NCBI RefSeq assembly: GCF_921292975.1 | Contig: NZ_CAKLCM010000003.1 | Coordinates: forward strand, 558,001 to 622,000 | Direction: 5' to 3' | Length of the DNA: 64,000 bases | Source of the DNA: Vibrio hippocampi | GTDB lineage: Bacteria; Pseudomonadota; Gammaproteobacteria; Enterobacterales; Vibrionaceae | Part shown: in pieces, positions 43,596-51,513 of the stretch | How positions within the stretch are numbered: the first letter of the stretch is position 1 | How the letters are laid out: each line of letters starts with the position of its first letter | Notes under the pieces: generated by a model | What the model was told of the DNA's origin: nothing | Database searches by the model: none | Seen by the model: only the letters and a program-made list of their open reading frames with translations | Position numbers and translations under genes: made by a program

Positions 43596-44180
43596 ATGGA
43601 GTGCAAGAAAACGGGTGTAAAAAAGCCATTTAGATTAGAAGAAATCTGGCGGATTAGAACTCGCTTAGAACTCAGTAATAATCTGATGGAACTATCTCTT
43701 CTTAACCTTGCAATCGATAGCAAGCTACGTTCAAATGACCTCTTATCATTAAGGGTGTCAGATGTTTCATCTAACTTCTTAGTATTCAACCGTGTCCAGT
43801 ATGTTCAGAAAAAGACTGGCAATGACGTTCAGTTTGAAATCACTCAGAGAACACAGCAAACGCTGAGTCATTGGATTAAAGACCAAAAGCTTCAACCTAA
43901 AGACTACCTTTTTCCAAGCCCACGAAAGCCCCATCAATCTCTAAGCTACTCATATTACCGTCGAATCATTCGGAGTTGGGCACTTACTTTAGGTCACAAC
44001 CCTGATCTCTACGGAACTCATTCAATGCGCCGAACTAAAGCGACATTGATTTACCAGAAGACTAAAAATATTCGAGCGATTCAACTTTTACTCGGGCATA
44101 CCAAGATCGAAAACACCATCAAATATTTGGGTGTTGAGTTGGAAGATGCACTTCGTTTATCCGAAGAAATTGAGAGCTGA
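43596..44180 (+). CDS. Short tyrosine recombinase (catalytic domain only)
   Basis: A 194-residue phage-integrase-family protein that consists almost only of the catalytic domain. All six expected residues are visible: Arg45 (DSKLRSNDLLSL), Lys72 or Lys73 (VQKKTG), His142 and Arg145 (THSMRR), His168 (LLLGHTK) and Tyr177 (TIKYLGV). The core-binding SAM-like domain of XerC/IntI (about 100 residues) is missing and is replaced by a 30-residue N-terminus. The start at 43596 is chosen because GAGGGAG lies 4-10 bases upstream; an ATG at 43563 has no such site. Solo recombinases of this length occur in vibrios with unknown targets. It could have helped assemble the patchwork around it. Confidence 0.85.
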   Translation: MECKKTGVKKPFRLEEIWRIRTRLELSNNLMELSLLNLAIDSKLRSNDLLSLRVSDVSSNFLVFNRVQYVQKKTGNDVQFEITQRTQQTLSHWIKDQKLQPKDYLFPSPRKPHQSLSYSYYRRIIRSWALTLGHNPDLYGTHSMRRTKATLIYQKTKNIRAIQLLLGHTKIENTIKYLGVELEDALRLSEEIES

Positions 44181-44265
44181 TTCATAAGGAATGATTATCA
44201 AATGTTGGTGACTTAGAGTTTTTACTCTGTCTCATTTATGTCCACAAATCAGTTACAAATCACGG

Positions 44266-44292
44266 TAAAAAATACCGCAGCAAGTGCGGTAT
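44266..44292 (-). terminator. Rho-independent terminator of hopJ
   Basis: ATACCGC (44272-44278) pairs with GCGGTAT (44286-44292). The A-run before it supplies the T-run on the minus strand. The same hairpin is kept in the relic copy at 38057. Confidence 0.8.
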
Positions 44293-44363
44293 GATGCGAT
44301 TTAGACAATGGTAAAGCGGTGTTTATATTAACTGGTATGTTTAACATTCGGTATGTTAAAGAC

Positions 44364-44702
44364 TTACTTAGCAACTAACGCCGCGCCATCGAAGCGAATG
44401 CCTGCCCAACCATGTTGGATAAAATTGCGAATGTTGGCATGATCACTACCATTTGGATTTTTTAAAACGTCGTCACGATAGAATTGACCGAAACAGGCTA
44501 GCGTTGATGACTCATCTAATCCCTGTATCTGAGCAAAAGCAAAAATCTTACAAGACCCATTATTTTGTCCGGCTTGATTCTCAGTATCTCCGTTTACAAA
44601 ACTGACTGGGCTAAACTCAAAATGTTCGTCAATAACTTGCATCGTCTGCTCAAACATCACTTCATTTGGCTTTGTAGCCAGCAACTCTAGAAATTTCTCC
44701 AT
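44364..44702 (-). CDS. HopJ-family protein
   Basis: A 112-residue protein with the family core FVNGDTENQAGQNNGSCKIF, then ACFGQFYRDDVLKNPNGSDHANIRNFIQHGWAGIRFDG. The family is named after a Pseudomonas type III effector (HopJ). Single short copies like this are common in non-pathogenic gamma-proteobacteria, so an effector role should not be assumed. It is soluble and has no signal peptide. The start at 44702 is chosen because AAGGAAAG precedes it and the family sequence (MEKFLELL...) begins there. A decayed second copy of its 3' end lies at 38.1 kb. Confidence 0.88.
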   Translation of the reverse strand: MEKFLELLATKPNEVMFEQTMQVIDEHFEFSPVSFVNGDTENQAGQNNGSCKIFAFAQIQGLDESSTLACFGQFYRDDVLKNPNGSDHANIRNFIQHGWAGIRFDGAALVAK

Positions 44703-45153
44703 ATTATATCTTTCCTTGCGATTGTTCAGGGTTGGTACTATATCATCGAACAAATAGAAAGTGATGACGCAACAGCTGAAAAGTCAGCGTTTGAGGGGAG
44801 TGACGATGCTACCGCTTACAACTAAATGTTTGGCACGGGTTCGGTTTACTTTTTATCTGACGACTGGCTTTATGACGACGGAATGACTTGAACTCCGATA
44901 TATCAGTTCCTACAGGATATATGGAGACGTCCGGCAGTATAACACGCGCGAAGGGCAGGTTTATTACGTATAATTCTGATACGTTAAGTGAGTTATTGAG
45001 AAAAATAATAAATATAAATTAAATGTTGGATGTTTATAACTATTTAATGCTCTTTCGCTTTGATTATTGTTATGCATTAAAATATCCTACGGCATAGGTT
45101 AGCGATCTCGTCGTTAGCGATCTAAAGACACTCATGCAGTAAAAGGGATTTAT
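44703..45153. other. Intergenic stretch hopJ - rhombotarget lipoprotein
   Basis: No supported gene. Holds the hopJ promoter on the left (minus strand) and the lipoprotein promoter on the right. A 21-codon open frame from 44827 has no ribosome binding site and is not called. Confidence 0.35.
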
Positions 45154-45966
45154 ATGAATAAATTGGCATTCATAGTTGCAACTCTCATATTTTTATCAGG
45201 ATGTAGCGGGCTAGATAGAAGAGAGGGGAATGTTTCTAGCAGTTTAGTCGATTTCCTTTACCCAAACCCCGAAGACTATAAAGAATACCAACCCACAATC
45301 CCTCACTTGACCTTGCCTGTTAATGTGGGGATTGCTTTTGTTCCGAGCTCTGGATATAGCGTTCTAGCGCTTTCAACTAAGCGAAAACATGAACTCCTAT
45401 CGCAAGTTAAAAGCGAATTTTTAAAGCTTGATTATGTTAATAGAATAGAAATAATTTCTGATAGCTATCTCCAGAAAGGAGGTGGGTTTGATAATTTAAA
45501 ACAACTGTCTAGGCTGTATAATGTAGAAGTGATGGCTCTGGTATCATATGACCAAGTTGCTCGAAACAGCGAAAACAATGCAGCGTTATTGTACTGGACC
45601 ATTGCAGGTATGTATTTGATTCCCGGCAATGACAATACCACGCAAACCTTTGTGGACACAGCGGTGTTTGACATAGACAGTAGCAAGTTGTTATTTAGAG
45701 CCCCTGGCTTGAGCCGCATTGATTCGATGTCAACCGCCGTGGGTATTGATGATACTTTCTATGAAAACTCGGATGAAGGTTTTGGCTTAGCCGTCGCAGA
45801 TATGGTGGTTAACCTAAGTTCAGAACTTGAATCCTTCAAAGTACGCATTAAAGAAGAAAAAGTAGCGAATGTAAGTTATGACAGCAACTATAGCGGTGGA
45901 GGCAGTTCTGGGTGGTGGATTATTTTAGGTTTGATTCTTATTTGTAGGAAAAGAGCCTGCGTTTAA
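45154..45966 (+). CDS. Rhombotarget lipoprotein (GlyGly-CTERM)
   Basis: A 270-residue lipoprotein with lipobox FLSGC (Cys17). It ends in a GlyGly-CTERM tail: Gly-Gly-Gly-Ser-Ser-Gly, a hydrophobic helix WWIILGLILIC, then basic RKR. This double-ended layout (lipid anchor at the N-terminus, rhombosortase target at the C-terminus) is the family I know as the rhombotarget lipoprotein (TIGR04179). The middle is mixed alpha/beta (LTLPVNVGIAFVPSSGYS... VEVMALVSYDQVARN) of unknown function. The tail should be cut by rhombosortase (a rhomboid-type protease encoded elsewhere). The next gene begins 168 bases on in the same direction. Confidence 0.85.
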   Translation: MNKLAFIVATLIFLSGCSGLDRREGNVSSSLVDFLYPNPEDYKEYQPTIPHLTLPVNVGIAFVPSSGYSVLALSTKRKHELLSQVKSEFLKLDYVNRIEIISDSYLQKGGGFDNLKQLSRLYNVEVMALVSYDQVARNSENNAALLYWTIAGMYLIPGNDNTTQTFVDTAVFDIDSSKLLFRAPGLSRIDSMSTAVGIDDTFYENSDEGFGLAVADMVVNLSSELESFKVRIKEEKVANVSYDSNYSGGGSSGWWIILGLILICRKRACV

Positions 45967-46134
45967 TTATTATTTTTTTGATATCTATTTATTATTGACC
46001 CAGACCATACTTCTCGACATTCAGCTTTACTAGGCTTTCCTGTAACCGAAGAACGACTACAAGGATAGGCACTTTATGGTATTGATTTACAATATAAGTT
46101 AACTTGTTGCGTCACAAAGTATAAAGGAAAAACA

Positions 46135-46572
46135 ATGGAAACAGAGGTAATATTAGAGCTCACGAGTTCGATTCAGAATTTGGATGGGACAATGTCACGA
46201 ATTCAAGTGTTCTTGATAATGTTAATCATTGTCATGCTAGGGTTGGCTTGGTTTATGAATAGGCAGTTGACGAAAAACACGGGTATTCAAAGTATTACTT
46301 TCGACTCTGATTTTGCTGATGAACTTTTTGTAAGTGACCAGTTAGATGAATTATTAAGTTACTGCCTTAAACATGAGAAAAAATCACCAAATGATGTCAC
46401 TGTTAATTGGCATCTTGGCATTTATTATTATTTTAAAGGTGATCTTCAACGAGCAAGGTTGTATTTTGAGAAAACAATACGGCTAAATCCAAACTGGGAA
46501 TCGTCTGCTGCAGGTTATATTGATAAAATAGATAGCATTTCATTCTCGTCTGGAAGCGATCAAATCCAGTAA
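46135..46572 (+). CDS. Membrane-anchored TPR protein
   Basis: A 145-residue protein with one N-terminal membrane helix (IQVFLIMLIIVMLGLAWFM, about 23-41) followed by a cytosolic or periplasmic region. That region carries one to two TPR motifs: NWHLGIYYYFKGDLQRARLYFEKTIRLNPNW (about 98-128) is a clear TPR. The segment before it (FVSDQLDELLSYCLKHEKK) resembles a degenerate repeat. Single-helix TPR proteins usually serve as scaffolds. It follows the rhombotarget lipoprotein in the same orientation; a functional link is possible but unproven. The start is preceded by AAAGGAAAAA. Confidence 0.75.
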   Translation: METEVILELTSSIQNLDGTMSRIQVFLIMLIIVMLGLAWFMNRQLTKNTGIQSITFDSDFADELFVSDQLDELLSYCLKHEKKSPNDVTVNWHLGIYYYFKGDLQRARLYFEKTIRLNPNWESSAAGYIDKIDSISFSSGSDQIQ

Positions 46573-46575
46573 TCT

Positions 46576-46664
46576 TATACCCAAATTACTTCAAGATACG
46601 AGGCTCAACGAGATTTGCTTGGTTTGTGGGCAATGCAAGCAAACTCTGAATTCTGTATCTTGAG
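46576..46664. repeat. Palindromic intergenic repeat of Vibrio type
   Basis: CTTCAAGATAC (46589-46599) pairs with GTATCTTGAG (46655-46664), and an inner pair AGATTTGCTTG / CAAGCAAACT narrows the loop. The left edge TATACCCAAATTACTTCAAG is the signature I know from dispersed palindromic repeats between vibrio genes. Its function is unknown; it may act as a transcript-end structure or a MITE-like element. Confidence 0.7.
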
Positions 46665-46724
46665 CGTAGCCTTCAACAGAACCTGACACTGTGCAAAATA
46701 CAACGGCGTCGATCAATTTATGAC

Positions 46725-46753
46725 GACCTTAAAGTGTATGTCCCTTTAAATTT
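46725..46753. repeat. Junction motif, copy 3
   Basis: Identical over 29 bases to 38209-38237 (begins GACCTTAAAGTGTATGTCCC). It lies between the palindromic repeat and the end of the tyrosine phosphatase gene. Confidence 0.65.
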
Positions 46754-46814
46754 GCGAAATTTCACAGATCACTCGGTATTTAGTGCAGGCTACTCAACAC
46801 TAAAGTCTTTGTTT

Positions 46815-47603
46815 TTAAGTCTCAAGACTAAATTGCACAAGTGTCTCCATCTGAGCAATAGTTTGAATCATGTAGTCGTTGCGTGACACTCTCAAATCTT
46901 TAGTGATCGAAGCCAAACTTAGCTTAGGGTGTTTACGCATTGCCATTGCAGCAATTGTTTGCCCTGTGCGTCCAACACCAGCTCGGCAGTGTACTATCGG
47001 TAGTAGCTTATCTGGGTCATCGACCGCACGACTCTTGCGTTTGGTGTAAAAGTTTCTCCTTTCCAGTAATACCGACTCAATCATGCTAATCAGATTTTCT
47101 GTATTAGTTGGAGTTATTGTGTGGTGGTCTGGCCAATTATGAACGTGTATAACTGGGATTGTTAAGTTCGCTTGATAACCTTCTATATCGAGATTGTAAG
47201 TTTTAGCTTCAATCGAATCGGTAAGATCCACTTTACCTGTTAAAACTGAAGTCACCGATATAGCCCCATAGATACCCGAAACAGAAAAGTAGTCAGGCAT
47301 TTGATCATCTACAATATCTTTATTACTTGCTAGTACCACTAGTACTGGCGTTCTATTATCTACCAATAGTTGTAAATGTGCTTCCAACTGATGATGGTAA
47401 GGATACTGCGTTGCAATAGCGATATTCTCACCATTGACCTTAATATAGTTGGCATTTAAGTCTCTACGAATCCTAGTTTCTAGACTGTGGGGGATATTAA
47501 ATCGGTCCCTCCTTGAGTCAAACTGAATACGTCTAGCAGCCCCTTTAATCCCCATCAGTAGCTCTGCGGTATCAGAACGACTTCCAGAAACACGAACTCT
47601 CAT
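46815..47603 (-). CDS. YopH-like protein tyrosine phosphatase
   Basis: A 262-residue protein whose whole length matches a classical PTP domain. It has the N-terminal substrate loop region LNANYIKVN (49-57), ATQYPYHHQLEAHLQLL, NRTPVLVVLAS (83-93), the WPD loop HNWPDHH (Asp159 general acid), the P-loop HCRAGVGRTG (Cys206 nucleophile, Arg212) and the Q-loop region RVSRNDYMIQ (Gln247). The blocks NRTPVL-VLAS, MPDYF, the H-x-NWPD arrangement and HCRAGVGRT are, from memory, those of Yersinia YopH and Salmonella SptP. These are phosphatases that act inside host cells. There is no YopH-type secretion or chaperone-binding extension and no signal peptide. The start at 47603 follows GGGAGAAGAAGAG. Flanking junction motifs on both sides suggest horizontal gain. 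Confidence 0.85.
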   Translation of the reverse strand: MRVRVSGSRSDTAELLMGIKGAARRIQFDSRRDRFNIPHSLETRIRRDLNANYIKVNGENIAIATQYPYHHQLEAHLQLLVDNRTPVLVVLASNKDIVDDQMPDYFSVSGIYGAISVTSVLTGKVDLTDSIEAKTYNLDIEGYQANLTIPVIHVHNWPDHHTITPTNTENLISMIESVLLERRNFYTKRKSRAVDDPDKLLPIVHCRAGVGRTGQTIAAMAMRKHPKLSLASITKDLRVSRNDYMIQTIAQMETLVQFSLET

Positions 47604-47635
47604 ACTCTTCTTCTCCCTGTAGTTAAATCTTTTGC

Positions 47636-47660
47636 GACCTTAAATGGTGTGTCCCTTGTC
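47636..47660. repeat. Junction motif, copy 4 (diverged)
   Basis: GACCTTAAATGGTGTGTCCC followed by TTGTC corresponds to the motif at 38209 and 46725. It is 33 bases upstream of the phosphatase start, so copies 3 and 4 bracket that gene. Confidence 0.55.
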
Positions 47661-47787
47661 CTTCCTTTTAGATAATTTATTATTTAATGATGATACAAGA
47701 GATTTTTTAGTGACAATTAGAATCGCCCAAAATCCTCAGGTAGTCGAACCTGCTTTACTCTTCGTAGAGAAGGGATTACAGACAAAT

Positions 47788-47827
47788 AAAAAGCCTCGAT
47801 ACCCACTAAGATAATCGAGGCTTTTTT
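47788..47827 (-). terminator. Bidirectional rho-independent terminator
   Basis: AAAAGCCTCGAT (47789-47800) pairs with ATCGAGGCTTTT. It has A-runs and T-runs on opposite sides and ends the BCCT gene on the minus strand. Confidence 0.85.
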
Positions 47828-47850
47828 AGCGACTCTAATCGCTTAGCTTA

Positions 47851-49464
47851 TTATTCACTAGCATCAGAGACTGGCTTTGTTGTCTCTGGTTTATCCATTT
47901 CGGTCAACAGACCTTTCAGTAAACTGAAACAGCCGATAAGGAGAATAATAGTAAACGGCATTGCGGCGATTATGGTGATCGATTGCAGTGCTTGAATCGA
48001 TTGAGTACCACCAATCCACAACATCACCATAGCGATAAAGCCTGAAATTAGTGCCCAGATGATTTTTTGTTTCATCGGTACATTCAGTTTACCACCAGCT
48101 GTCATGCTATCGATAACAATGGAGCCTGAATCTAATGTGGTCACGAAGAACACAATGATCAGAACAACTGCAACCACAGACAGGATGTCGCCAATAGCGT
48201 AGGCTTCAAGCATATAGAATAGGCTGAGTGACACATCGCTGAGGGCTTGTTGTGCGCCTAGCAGACCGACATGATCGATCATCTGTTGGATAGCAATACC
48301 ACCAAATGAAGACATCCATGCGGTTGTGACTAGCGTTGGGATAATCAATACATAAGTCAGGAATTGACGTACCGTACGACCGCGAGAGATACGAGCCACG
48401 AACATACCGAAGAAAGGTGCATAAGCTACCCACCAAGCCCAGTAGAACACCGTCCAACCGTGTAAGAACGTGGTGTCTTCACGACCCGAGTTTTGGCTCA
48501 GTGGTAAGGCATGTTTCACATAACCCACGACAGCCGTTGCCATCGAGTCTAATACGGTAGTGAAGTTTAATATTGCCATCAGACCAAGGAACAAAAAGGC
48601 GATCGCCATGTTTAGGTTACTAAGCAGCTTAACACCACCATCCATACCGCGAAGTACAGAGATAATGGCTAGACCCATAATGAGCGCGATAATCGCTTGC
48701 TGAAGTAGTAGGCTGTTTTCTAGACCGAATACGTGGCTAATACCACTTGCGGCTTGTGTGCCACCCAGACCAAGAGAGGTCGCCAAACCGAACAGGGTAA
48801 CCAGTACCGTCATAATATCGATAAAGTCGCCGATTTTACCCCATACTCTGTCGCCAAGAAGTGGGTAAAATACCGAACGCATTGCTAATGGTAGACCTTT
48901 GTTATAGACAAAGTAAGCCAAGCAAAGTGCGGTAACGCCATAAATAGCCCAAGCATGGAAGCCCCAGTGGAAAGTGGCGGTGCCCAATGCCAATTCACGA
49001 GCTTCAAGTGTGTGCGCTTCGACGTTAAGTGGAGTGCCATACCAACCGGTATAAAAAGCAGTTGGTTCTGCCACGCCCCAGAAAATAAGTCCAATACCCA
49101 TACCAGCTGCAAACAGCATGGTGATCCAGGATATGGTGGAATAATCAGTTGTGGCATTTTCGCCACCTAATCGGATTTTCCCAAGTGGAGACAGCGCAAC
49201 GGCGACGGCGAAGATTAGAAATATGTTCGCGCCCCACATAAATAGGAAGTCAAAATGTGAAAGGACTGCGCCTTTTACAGAGTCGATAGCCGCTTTGGCA
49301 TCCGCTGGAGAGAGTAATAAAAGTGTGACAATGAAAAGAATGGATAAGCCTAGTGAGCCGATGAAAACGGTGTTGTGGACGTCCATACCCCACTTAGTTA
49401 CGTTGTCTTGCCCAACTTGATAATCTGTAGAATCTATACTGTATTTTTTCGATTTAAAGCCCAT
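47851..49464 (-). CDS. BCCT-family betaine/choline/carnitine transporter
   Basis: A 537-residue inner-membrane carrier with twelve helices. It has the family signatures GMGIGLIFWGVAEP (about 120-133) and FYWAWWVAYAPFFGMFVARISRGRTVRQF (about 335-363), the latter lining the aromatic cage for trimethylammonium groups. BCCT carriers import compatible solutes such as glycine betaine or DMSP, or choline, by Na+ or H+ coupling. The N-terminal extension (about 45 residues) and short C-tail are in the usual range for vibrios, which carry several such carriers. The next gene upstream is divergent, with a 459-base gap that should hold an osmotically regulated promoter. Confidence 0.93.
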   Translation of the reverse strand: MGFKSKKYSIDSTDYQVGQDNVTKWGMDVHNTVFIGSLGLSILFIVTLLLLSPADAKAAIDSVKGAVLSHFDFLFMWGANIFLIFAVAVALSPLGKIRLGGENATTDYSTISWITMLFAAGMGIGLIFWGVAEPTAFYTGWYGTPLNVEAHTLEARELALGTATFHWGFHAWAIYGVTALCLAYFVYNKGLPLAMRSVFYPLLGDRVWGKIGDFIDIMTVLVTLFGLATSLGLGGTQAASGISHVFGLENSLLLQQAIIALIMGLAIISVLRGMDGGVKLLSNLNMAIAFLFLGLMAILNFTTVLDSMATAVVGYVKHALPLSQNSGREDTTFLHGWTVFYWAWWVAYAPFFGMFVARISRGRTVRQFLTYVLIIPTLVTTAWMSSFGGIAIQQMIDHVGLLGAQQALSDVSLSLFYMLEAYAIGDILSVVAVVLIIVFFVTTLDSGSIVIDSMTAGGKLNVPMKQKIIWALISGFIAMVMLWIGGTQSIQALQSITIIAAMPFTIILLIGCFSLLKGLLTEMDKPETTKPVSDASE

Positions 49465-49923
49465 AAATCATGAGGTTTACCTATTGCCTGAGCAATAGTA
49501 AGACCAACTCCATGTTAGTTATTGTTTGATGAGAACAGAGCGGAGGAAGTCCAGAAAGGGCAACCTTTCCCTTTGGTATTCGTCGGCTCTACGTCCCATC
49601 GCGAGGCCGCAGTGTAGCACAAAATAGTGCATCTTTGCGGGATTTCCCAAATATAGCTCCAATAGTGCGTCGGATTATTCCCCATTGTGGTGATATTTTG
49701 TGCGCTTTAGTGTCATCTAAGATGCGTTCAACTAAGCGAGTTGTTACAGAACTGTACCGATAAAAAGGTGACGAATGTCACCATCCTTAAGTGTTATTTT
49801 TGTCCTAGCGTGTGATCTGGCTCATATGTTGAGTTCGTTTACGGTAAGGCGTCGTGTTTACTATGCTAGATTTCGCCCGTTTTAACAGTCATGCGTACAC
49901 AAAAATAAGGTCAGAGCTTAAGT
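49465..49923. promoter_or_regulatory. Divergent region BCCT / mannitol-type PTS with a CRP-like site
   Basis: No gene seen. TGTGATCTGGCTCATA (49811-49826) is near the CRP consensus TGTGA-N6-TCACA and lies 98 bases before the PTS gene start. A short hairpin (AAAGGG with CCCTTT, about 49555-49575) sits in the leader of the BCCT gene. Confidence 0.5.
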
Positions 49924-51492
49924 ATGTTGTCACCAGATACTAGGAGTAAGGCACAGAGCATAGGACGCTTTTTATCTAATCTCGTTATGCCAAACATCGC
50001 CGCATTTATTGCTTGGGGATTGTTTGCTGCACTTTTCATCCCGACAGGGTGGATCCCTAATCAAGATTTGGCGCAATTTGTCGAGCCAATGATAAGCAAC
50101 TTGATCCCACTCTTAATTGGCTATACCGGTGGGCGCTTGATTGCCGGTGAGCGAGGAGCCGTAGTCGGTGCCATTATGACCACCGGACTGATTGTTGGTG
50201 CCTCGGTGCCCATGTTAATTGGCGCAATGCTTGTCGGTCCATTGGGTGGCTTGGCAATTAAAGCCTTTGATAACTTTACCGCCCATCGAGTTAAACATGG
50301 CTTTGAAATGTTGATTAACAACTTTTCAGCGGGAATTATCGGCATGCTGGGCGCGATCATTGCGTACTATGTTGTCGGTCCGGCGATTGTGGTATTAAGC
50401 GCGATGCTAACCGCAGGCGTCGAGGCGTTGGTTGACAGTGGAACTTTAGTATTGGTCGCGATCTTGGTTGAGCCCGCTAAGGTTTTGTTTCTAAACAATG
50501 CGATTAATCATGGCGTGTTCTCACCGCTCGGCATTCAGCAAGTTGAGGCGGTTGGTCACTCTATCTTCTTCTTGATTGAATCCAATCCTGGCCCAGGTCT
50601 GGGTATCTTGCTCGCGTATGTTGCCAGTACAAAAGGTCAGATGAAACAAACTGCTGCGGGTGCAACGCTGATTCATTTCTTTGGCGGTATTCAGGAAGTC
50701 TATTTTCCCTATGTGATGATGAAACCGCGTCTTATTTTGGCATTAATTATCGGTAGTATGTCAGGTATCGCGGTATTGATGCTGTTTAATGCCGGATTAG
50801 TGTCTGCCGCTTCGCCGGGATCGATTGTTTCGGTCATTTTGATGACGCCAAAAGATTCGCTGATCGGTGTCGGGGCTTCAGTCATCGTCTCCACACTGGT
50901 TTCTTTTGCGATGGGATTGGTGATCATTAAGTTTGAGCAGACAAAAGAACAGCGACAAAAACAAGCAGAACAAAAGCAAGCAAATCGCAGCGGCAACTAT
51001 ACGCCTGTTACAGATACGATTGAACTATTTGAATTGGCGCCGCAAAAAGAGGAACAAAAGCTATCCATCACCGCTGACAATATCTCTCTAGGCTTAAGTG
51101 CGGATACTAAGCAGCAAGCGATTCAATTCGCTGGCGAAAAGTTGCTGCAATTGGGGTATGTCAATGAAGAGTACATCGCCGGGATGCATAAACGCGAAGC
51201 GTTACTGTCTACCTATCTTGGCGAAGGTATTGCACTCCCTCACGGCGTGATTGGTGAAAAGCAAAATGTGTTAGCAACCGGAATCGTTGTCTGCCAATAC
51301 CCAGACGGTGTTGAATGGGGGAGTGAACCGGAAGATCGTGCCAGATTAGTCATCGCCATTGCTGCCAGAGGGGATAAACATATTCATGTTATTTCTGCTG
51401 TGAGTAGTGCCTTAGATGATGATGAGGTATTACAGCAACTGACTACCACCAGCGATGTCGACGATGTGATTCGCATATTGAATAAAAACTAA
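49924..51492 (+). CDS. Mannitol-type PTS paralogue, IIC-IIA without IIB
   Basis: A 522-residue membrane protein. The IIC domain (about 1-340) matches MtlA closely (GRFLSNLVMPNIAAFIAWGLF, LLIGYTGG, NNFSAGIIGM, FLNNAINHG, GGIQEVYFPYV). After a short Lys/Gln-rich linker (EQKQANRSG) it goes directly to a IIA domain (about 375-522), with the phospho-His440 in GIALPHG. The IIB domain with its phospho-Cys (C-D-A-G-M-G-S in MtlA) is absent, making the protein about 110 residues shorter than the full MtlA at 52.6 kb. To transport with phosphorylation it would need IIB from another protein, for example MtlA. Otherwise it may work as a sensor or a facilitated carrier. mtlR follows after 21 bases, in the same operon. 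Confidence 0.9.
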   Translation: MLSPDTRSKAQSIGRFLSNLVMPNIAAFIAWGLFAALFIPTGWIPNQDLAQFVEPMISNLIPLLIGYTGGRLIAGERGAVVGAIMTTGLIVGASVPMLIGAMLVGPLGGLAIKAFDNFTAHRVKHGFEMLINNFSAGIIGMLGAIIAYYVVGPAIVVLSAMLTAGVEALVDSGTLVLVAILVEPAKVLFLNNAINHGVFSPLGIQQVEAVGHSIFFLIESNPGPGLGILLAYVASTKGQMKQTAAGATLIHFFGGIQEVYFPYVMMKPRLILALIIGSMSGIAVLMLFNAGLVSAASPGSIVSVILMTPKDSLIGVGASVIVSTLVSFAMGLVIIKFEQTKEQRQKQAEQKQANRSGNYTPVTDTIELFELAPQKEEQKLSITADNISLGLSADTKQQAIQFAGEKLLQLGYVNEEYIAGMHKREALLSTYLGEGIALPHGVIGEKQNVLATGIVVCQYPDGVEWGSEPEDRARLVIAIAARGDKHIHVISAVSSALDDDEVLQQLTTTSDVDDVIRILNKN

Positions 51493-51513
51493 AAATCAGC
51501 TGTTGGCGAACCA

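Noticed and set aside
44364..44702. HopJ protein as a type III effector
   Set aside because: The family name is historical; the protein is widespread in non-pathogens, and no secretion genes are nearby.
47711..47816. A 34-codon plus-strand frame before the BCCT terminator
   Set aside because: It starts with GTG without a ribosome binding site and runs into the terminator stem; no family match.
49534..49620. A string GAGGAAGTCCAGAAAGGGCAA that recalls part of RNase P RNA
   Set aside because: Only a short 5' similarity; the long conserved core and 3' partner strands are missing, and the region is a divergent promoter gap.
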